Assembly: GCF_963676685.1 (NCBI RefSeq)
Contig: NC_092352.1
Span: 23,331,117 to 23,395,116, forward strand
From: Mytilus edulis
Taxonomy: Eukaryota > Mollusca > Bivalvia > Mytilida > Mytilidae
Reading direction: 5' to 3'
Length of the DNA stretch: 64,000 bases
Below the pieces are notes generated by a model. It did not search any database. It was not told the origin of the DNA and worked only from the letters and a program-made list of their open reading frames with translations. The stretch's first letter is position 1. Every line of letters begins with the position of its first letter. Below are positions 56,534-64,000 of the stretch, one piece after another. A program made the position numbers and the translations under genes.

Positions 56534-58885
56534 ATTGTGGTGTTTTAAATTTCGATTTGTCAAGGTTTTTTTTCGTCTGATTTTTTTTTCAAAGTTTATT
56601 AGGGATAAGTCATTAATCATCAAGAATTCGTCATAAGTTTTCTACTTAAACTAACCTATGGCAATATCATTGTTACTGCATAGAATCATCATTCCTCCAA
56701 ACGTTGTCCAATAGAATAAATTTTAAGACACTTATGCTTCATGATTTGGCTTCTTATCAACCAGCTTCCGTCCACTATGCTACTATTCAGAGCTAGAAGG
56801 TATTATGTATTATGATAAAATCGAAAATAGGAGAACGCAAAGGATCTTATATATTTTGACGAAACATTATATACGCATGCTAGATGAGCCTTAACCTTTG
56901 CTGATTGCTATTGCAAATAGTGTTGGAAAGAGTTTAAACACCTGCATACAAAACTGGTATACAGAAGGAGAATTTGTATCAGGAGAACTACAGAAGAATA
57001 ACAGTTGTTAAAGTTATTATTAAAGGCATCAGGAAAGAACATGCAGAACAAAATCTTTGAAATTCAAGGGAAAAACAATTGAGCAACATCCTGTCTGGTG
57101 AGTGGACAACGCAGACATGATGCAAAAGTTTAACTGAATAGAATATAATTGTAATTTACTAAGTCTAACATACAAATATAGTACCACCAACAATTTGTTT
57201 TCATAAATTCAAAGTTTACTTTGGAAGACATAACCAATCCCCCCAAAAAAGGAACAAACAGAACAGTCACCTTGCTTTGATTCGCCTCTTAGATGGATTT
57301 GTGTTTATGTCCTTTTCTGTCATATAGCTTTTCAATTGTTTCCGTTCTTATTCACCCTTGCTTTCAATAGTTTTGGGCGACCCGGATGAAGGTAAGTTTT
57401 GGGCGACCAGGATGAAGGTAAATACAGAAAAACACGATTATAACGTGTTGTTTTCATTTTAATCAGCACTGTATTGATACCTCTGCTGGTACACTTTTAA
57501 GTCCTCGAGGGTATCATCAGCTCAGTATTCAGTACTTCGGTACTTTGCATTAATGTCCAAGTAATGCTTACATGGTTAATTACCCTTATAAATACTGCCT
57601 ATATCGATCAAATTTTATAATGAAACTTCATAAAACCTTTCAGGAGTGTTGGTTCGGATATTTTCCCCTAGACTACGAACAAACACAAATTATCTGCTTT
57701 CCAAATTACGTGTCGTCGTTATATCGATTTTGGTTCGAGTTAGTGATCAACCATTGGTAGCTGAACTGTGAAATTTTTATATTGTGTGTTATTTACTTTA
57801 CGCCAAATGGTCTATCCAGGCCAAAATTGGCGATGCGCATGTAAAACTGACAAAAAAAAAACCGCATTTATTATTCGATTCATTACAGTTTGTGCATGTA
57901 CCAAGTCAGTCTATCTTGACCACTTGTTTTTTGTCTGTTTATACGTCTGATTTATTCGGAGGAGTTGGGTGTTTTAGTCATTGGTTTAGTCCTTTTTTTT
58001 CGGTACTGGTAATTCCTGTTTATCCCTTTTACCTACGTCGCTAACGGCGAATGAAGGTCTTGTATCCGCTCCACTTCACCTGTCCTAAATAAAACCTTCG
58101 AGCTTTCTTAAATTTATATGTGCCAGTTTCATATAGTTTTTTAAGTGTGCAATGGAAATACCTTTGTACAGTTTTCATATATTCTTAATCTGTTATTTTG
58201 TCCAGCATAGGTCATTTCCATTTTGTGTTTATTCATACTATGTGACAGCTTTATCTCATGCTAAGCTTTTACATCAACAGTAGTTTAACATATGATTTAT
58301 AGCTACACCAGCAATATGAGTAGCTTTTATTGCAACGGTTTTATATTAACATAATTTTAATATGGGTTCACCTTACCCTTTTAAGAGTAGCTTCAATATA
58401 AATGCGGTGTTTTTATATGTGCTTAGCTAATAAGCTTTAATGCGTTAGTTTTTCTGCAATCAGTTTTTTTTAATGTAATGTTACATTTGTTTTATTGTCT
58501 TTCCCATCACATCTAGCTTTGTGGTGTTGCTGATGAATACCATCTATTCATAATAGCATTACACATACATGTAATCCAACGCTCGTGTATTAAAAGGATG
58601 TTGGGTATACGACAATGAGACAGAAATCCAACTATACATAGACGGCAATATACAGTCTCCAACAATGGACATATGCCTATCTTAAAAAAAATAATTGAAG
58701 CTCTAAATCGTCCCCAGAAAAAACCCATATCAATGAGTTTGAATGGAGGTTCTTGACAAAAAAGACGCATTTATCATTTTACTGTTTAATATAAAAAAAA
58801 ATCTAATAAAGCAGATATATTGCTGATATAGTAAATAAAAAACAACAATATTGCGGAAGACTAACTGAACATTTGAAATATACAA
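56534..58885. other. Intergenic stretch between the GPCR and the LIM gene
   Basis: AT-rich. A family E fragment (GAGGGTATCATCAGCTCAGT) lies near 57507 and a diverged minus-strand family A fragment near 58595-58700. No gene recognised. Confidence 0.45.
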
Positions 58886-58923
58886 TCAATATTTGTGGCT
58901 CTCTGTTCCACCATGTCCATACC
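58886..58923 (-). CDS. CRIP-type last exon
   Basis: Acceptor tttttag, phase 1 in; encodes [11 protein letters not shown] and stop TGA at 58888-58886. It corresponds to the GRGGAESHT tail of vertebrate CRIP. Confidence 0.88.
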
Positions 58924-61424
58924 CTAAAAAAGAGAAACAATTATGAGCACGCACTTGCATGTATGTATGAAAATTCAAATTAGAAGCCTGCTTCCGAGTC
59001 AATGCGATTTCAAACTCTGTAAAAGTATTTATTGTCAAAGTGGTAGATATTTTGTTCATTCAATAATTATATAAAGGTAGGCCTTATATACTATTTATTC
59101 AAATGCATTTTTTTCATCTCAGACTTGAAACAAATGACAAATGTTTTTTAAACAAACAAAATGGATAACACTTCAAGACTAAAATGGATCATTGTTCAAT
59201 CGATTTAACTTTTTTCTCCAAGCTGATGCAATATCCGATTAATCTTGCTAAGTGTACGACGATGTGCTTGTCCTTTTCTTGTCTTTAATTGTTTTAAATC
59301 AGTATGGAATATTCAGTTTAGGCAAGTCACTTTTAAATGAGATATTTCTTTTTGTTTCTTCTATTTTGTTTGTCACAAAAAAAACCCGATATATGAAATA
59401 TAAAGAGAAACAATTAAAATCATATGCAACAGTATATAAAACAGTTAGACCGGCAATGAAGGTAAAAAGATTGCTTAAAAGCAAAATACGCAAATATTTG
59501 GGAACTATATTTAATTTTTTAGAACACCATTTAAGAAAATCCGTATTTATAGTAAAAGTAGCTCCTTTTTTATATTAATTGTCTTTATGGCGTTCAGCAA
59601 TATGATAGTATGAAGAAACTTACCACCGGGTCCAAACATGGCAGCGTAGCAAGGTTTATGACAGTATGGCTTTCCTTCATGCTGAAAAAGTCAAGTATTT
59701 TTCCACATAATCATTCTTTGGAAACATGAACGTATTTATAAAATGAAAGAACAGTATTGTGTGTAATATATCCGTGTCGATGATACAGAACACATTAATA
59801 GATTGATTGAAGAGGGGTTACTTTACACCACCTCAGCTCTGAATGGCTATATCGCTACAATATCTGTTCTGGTTGTATTGTGTTGAATCATTCAAACCAA
59901 CGGACTAACTGAAGGCATGATTACAACATGCAATACAACAACTATTTACGAAACCCTAGAAAACCTTAGGTTATTTCCCTTTGCACAAGGTTTAAACTTG
60001 AAACTTGGAATAGTTGAATGCATGTAGCTGTAGTACACAAAAGCAAGGCGGATAAATGCTTAACAAGACAAGCTGTTCGTCAAAGGATCGTTGCGTAACG
60101 GAACAAGCTGCTGTTAACTACCAAAACATCTATAATTAATGAAGATTTGGAACAGATCCTTCTCAAATCTTGTTCACAGTTTTAGATAAAATTATAAACT
60201 GCATCTGTTAATTTACATAGTCCAGAAGTAGTCTTATAATAATTGTGTTGCTATAATGTATTACAATGTATATGTAATTACTGTATGTCATTTAAAATTC
60301 ACGTTGACAAGGAAGAGTTTCAAATTGAAAGTAATTGTTTGTTCATCAAAACAGATTGTAATCTACATTGTAAAGGATCACTAACTTTGTGGCCTACCTA
60401 ACAAAAATTTACAAAAAAGCAAGAAAATGAAAAACTAAAGACTTATAAATATTAAAGTTCAGAAAAATATCACATTTTGATTTTCATTGTGTATACTCAT
60501 CTTGACTTGAAAAGTAAGGGAAACTACGCCTCAGTCGGCTAGTTTATCATCCCTGAAGAGATTGAATCAGCTTTCATACAGTTTGATAGCAATCAGTTTA
60601 ATTGTTGGTTTTTTAAAAAGGGACAAAAGATACCAGACTCATAGATTGAAAATAAACTGACAACGCCCTGGCTAAAATTAAAAAGACAAGCAGACAAATA
60701 ATAGTACAGAAGACACACCACAGAAAACTAAAGACTAAGCCTCACCAAACACGTTCTGTTTTACCTATTTTTAACAAAATTGTTAATTCGACTTCTTTCT
60801 AGTTAAACATGTTCACATGTATATAGTAGAGCAAACTTAATACATACTTATAAAATGGAAGGAAAATATGAAAAAAAAAATAAAAATAGAAATCCAAAAG
60901 GTTTGTTTGATAGCTTTATTTAACCCTTTCCCCTCATGGAAAATTACCTAACAAACATTTGATTAAAATTGTAATCTTGTATATTATGGCAATATCTTGT
61001 AAACTATGACAATATTCTATATCTTCTTCACGTATACAACCTGTGAGGTATGACAGACAGGTGCGGATCTAAGATTTGAGGTTAGGCGCGAACCTATCCT
61101 CCCCTTCTACCATTATATAAGGCTAGTGGTTAATTTATTTGACGACCTGAAATAAGAAGCTATAAGTGTGTGTGTGTGTGTGTGTGTGCTCGAGTTTGAT
61201 CTGTTTGTTTTTACCAATTCAACTTTCTTTCTTTCTACAGTTGTATTGGGGTCATATACTTAACTCATTATGCACATAATATCACAGAAGTTGGACATGA
61301 CTTTAAAGAATAATATTTATAATACACACCTCTGCATGGCTTCCAGATGCCAATGTCTTTTTACATTTTTCACATCTCAAACATGGACGGTGCCATTCTT
61401 TCCCTAGTGAGGTCACTTTCTCAG
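58886..61424 (-). CDS. Cysteine-rich intestinal protein-type single LIM-domain protein, 5' exon missing
   Basis: A small zinc-binding LIM protein of the CRIP family. The last three exons are present: 61330-61424, 59624-59681 and 58886-58923 (191 bp), joined in phase. They encode [20 protein letters not shown] with [12 protein letters not shown], then [20 protein letters not shown], then [11 protein letters not shown] and a TGA stop. These match CRIP1/CRIP2 LIM domains almost residue for residue, with the intron positions I remember for CRIP genes. The first exon (Met-Pro-x-Cys-Pro-x-Cys-type, holding the first two zinc ligands) was searched for up to 64000 and not found, so it likely lies past the window end. 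The first exon here enters in phase 1. Confidence 0.9.
59624..59681 (-). CDS. CRIP-type LIM exon (zinc finger 2)
   Basis: Acceptor tttttcag, donor gtaagt; 58 bp, phase 0 in, phase 1 out. It encodes [20 protein letters not shown] (last Gly shared). Confidence 0.92.
60610..60755 (+). repeat. Family B fragment in the LIM gene intron
   Basis: ACAAAAGATACCAGACTCAT, GACAACGCCCTGGCTAAAAT, GACAAATAATAGTACAGAAG. Confidence 0.7.
61166..61189. repeat. (GT)12 microsatellite
   Basis: Uninterrupted GT dinucleotide run in the LIM gene intron. Confidence 0.95.
61330..61424 (-). CDS. CRIP-type LIM exon (zinc finger 1)
   Basis: Acceptor attgcag, donor gtgtgt; phase 1 in, phase 0 out. It carries the His-Cys-Cys zinc ligands of [11 protein letters not shown]. 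Confidence 0.92.
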
Positions 61425-64000
61425 CTGCAATTAGATATATTTGACTTATTATTTTAACACTAGCTGCTGAAATGTATGGGGTCAAATCTTTTAACTGTTT
61501 CTTGTATGTTTTCCATTCAATTTTTATAGACCAGTCAACGACTACATGTGAAGGAAGATTATCCTTCTGTTGCATGTGATTGAGAACGACATTTCTCCAC
61601 TACGGAATAAATTGTAGATTTTTAACATACGAGCTTTGACAGTCATGTTAAAATTTACATAATAAAAACCCGGTTTTAGAACAAAAATGAAAGTCACAAG
61701 ATGACAATAGTAGAATTTGATTGTTTGATGTTTTTTCCTACAGTTAATGGTTTAAAACCCGTAACTGGATAATATAACAATGGCGCGATATCGCGAAACT
61801 TCATTCAATGAAAAATTAGCATGGTTTCAAAAGGTCTAACGCTAAATCAAATTTTCATTCATCGAAACTGATAGATTGTTTGGATCTTGATGTAAAATTC
61901 CTGTAAAAATTCGTCATTTCATTTTCGATTATATAACTGCTTTTTTGCGCATGATACTAACACAGTACAGTCTGTGTGTGTTAATATTTTTACAATCGTG
62001 CAAGCAGTTCCCGATAACGCTAATAAGTTGAGTTAGAGAATTTCACCAGTTACACAGACTTAAAACGGAAAACTTAGAGGGACATTAGCTACGAGAAATT
62101 TAAAACAATCAAATTTGTTTTGTTTTGTTTTGGTTCAATCATTAATGAAAGTCAAATAGTAAAATAATACGTCGCTTTTAGCGGCCAGTGTTGTTAAATT
62201 TTGTCAAATTGCTAAGAAACATCGCAAATGAATTGGTCACTTGCAAGTGAATAATTCGACCTCATTCAATACGTATTATTGTGTCATTCAAACTTAACCC
62301 TTAGCTAGAGATGGTATACACATGAACTAGGGGTGGTTATATATTAAAAGGAAAATATTGTCACCTTGAAAACGAAACAATGGTAAATAATTTGGTTGGC
62401 TGATCCGATGCACAAAAGTTCCTTCTTATACAGGTAAACGACGATTAACATATTTTTTTTTTATATTTTTTTAAATCTATAATAAGAAATCAAACAAACC
62501 TAGAAAAATTCAAGTCCACGTGTTCACTATCAATTTATAGCTATATTTAATATGTTTATATCGGGTTATCTGACTCTCGGCAGTCTTCGGTAGACATTTC
62601 GATGGTTAATTAGATGTCGTTCAGACTAAAATACACGAGCATGCATCGTAAATTGTTTATTTTATTTTTTTCTTCATAATTTTGATCTACTTTTTCGTAT
62701 GTTAACAATCAAATATGAAAATTTAAGTCAAATTGGTGAACATGAATTCGACAGCTAAAGCCCCTTTAAGAGGGCAGATACATTATTGCTCCCTCGCATC
62801 CGCCTCGCTTGTTGTGTTGCATATGCTGTAGCAAACCCTAGATAGTTTTAAAACTGAACATGACTATAATTTATTGGTGTTCAAATACACACGGTTATTC
62901 TGTTGTGCATTCCCAGGTATTTTACACCTGAAAATGAATTCTCATTACAGGTAAAAGTATTATATGCGACGAAAGTTAACGTTTTATAAAAGTATCGATC
63001 TTATATAACATATGATGGATTAATAAATAGTTGCAATAAATGTACATCTGTGTGTTTGGGGAGAAAATGGGGATGACTATATTTTTGCCTGAAAATTTGA
63101 AAAATAATAAAATCATTCCTTTTAAGGAAGTTGTATGAAGATCAATTCAGGTCATTCACTCTGAATGTATCCCCTTTCGAAATATTTCAACACATTATTT
63201 TTTTTGTATTTTATGTTCAATGGTGCATTCAATTTTCACACAAATATGTAATCTAAAATCGTCTTCCTCGTATTTTCAATGGGCCATACTGCTTATGGAT
63301 CGTTTACTTCCTAGAGGTATTTCCTCCCCACTAGCTTACGCCACGCAACAGATCTTATGAATAAACATGATTAAAGATTATGAAATATAAAATTATCTAC
63401 CTGAACTTTTACTGAAGATTGACAAATTTTATTGACGTAGCCAGGGAGATACTACAAATACATTGTAAAGTAAATATGGGTGGGGGCAGTAGCTATTTAT
63501 AAGATTTATCTTGTTCATGAATATTTGGTCATACTTAACATGGGTACATCATAAATATTTAAAATGAAGAGCATTCTTTTAAATCATTGACACCCTTAAT
63601 CCGATGAAAGGCTTTATATATGTAAAAAAAATATTTATACAAAGATTCGGTCATTGACACCTTTAATCCATTTTAATTTATCAGGGACGTCCGTTTGTCT
63701 GTGAGTGTTGTTTAAATGGACAGTCATGTCTGGTCGGAATGGGGACGCTTAATCGAATGTCTCGGGTAAGAAACTCTTGCAACAACTCCATATGGCATAA
63801 CATACCTGGGTACAACTCAAGACCGGTGTAACTTTAATGTCATAACTAGAGGCACGACCACTGCACACTATTTCTTTAGGCGACAAATTGCCAAAACTAT
63901 AGGGATTGGATGAATTCGGAAGAATACTTCCCTGCATCCGGCAGTATATAACCAGTGTTCTAGGCTTATCTGCCTCGACATGTCTATTAAAGAAAGACCT
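61425..64000. other. Intron or upstream region of the LIM gene, no exon found
   Basis: Searched for an exon encoding a Met-Pro-x-Cys start; none seen. Otherwise AT-rich with no recognisable gene. Confidence 0.4.

Noticed and set aside
59252-59578. 108-aa plus-strand open frame in the LIM gene intron
   Set aside because: Does not begin with ATG at its 5' end, is lysine-rich AT-driven sequence and shows no splice or domain evidence.

Overview
This window looks like nuclear DNA of a bivalve mollusc, most likely a marine mussel of the Mytilus type. That is an inference from intron-rich animal genes, AT-rich intergenic sequence, and dispersed repeats I associate with mussel genomes (for example the unit with GTGCTCCGGAAGGGTAAGCA and the unit with GTGTGAGCCAAGGCTCCGTG). 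No rRNA, tRNA or bacterial-type operon was seen. Every multi-exon gene found here had to be assembled from splice sites and intron phase, because single exons are short.

Layout from left to right. Positions 1-870 hold a tandem dispersed repeat. Positions 1390-10619 (minus) hold five exons of a degenerate Wnt8-type gene with intact intron phases but a broken splice acceptor, a lost acylation motif and a missing cysteine-rich C-terminus. Its introns hold a ~162-bp satellite and a ~3.9-kb palindrome split by a decayed LINE fragment. Positions 11-22 kb are repeat-rich and gene-free as far as I can see. Positions 22336-32719 (minus) hold a complete six-exon Wnt8 gene (353 aa, 22 mature cysteines). 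A separate three-exon gene for a 243-aa secreted protein of unknown family (24629-25984, plus strand) lies inside its third intron. Positions 36356-41461 (minus) encode a three-exon Golgi-type carbohydrate sulfotransferase (427 aa). Positions 41.5-50.4 kb are a patchwork of terminal-inverted-repeat elements. Positions 51080-54903 (minus) encode a two-exon class A peptide-type GPCR (355 aa) with an intron inside the ERY arginine codon. Positions 58886-61424 (minus) hold the last three exons of a CRIP-type single-LIM-domain gene whose first exon was not found and probably lies beyond 64000.

The genes do not form a pathway cluster. The meaningful relationships are the tandem pair of Wnt8 genes (one intact, one decaying) and the nested opposite-strand secreted gene in the intact copy. 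The nested gene and the decaying Wnt8 copy are the best candidates for something not described before. The repeat content is unusually rich in foldback structures, including one whose centre carries a 25-base G-rich run inside a Wnt8 intron.
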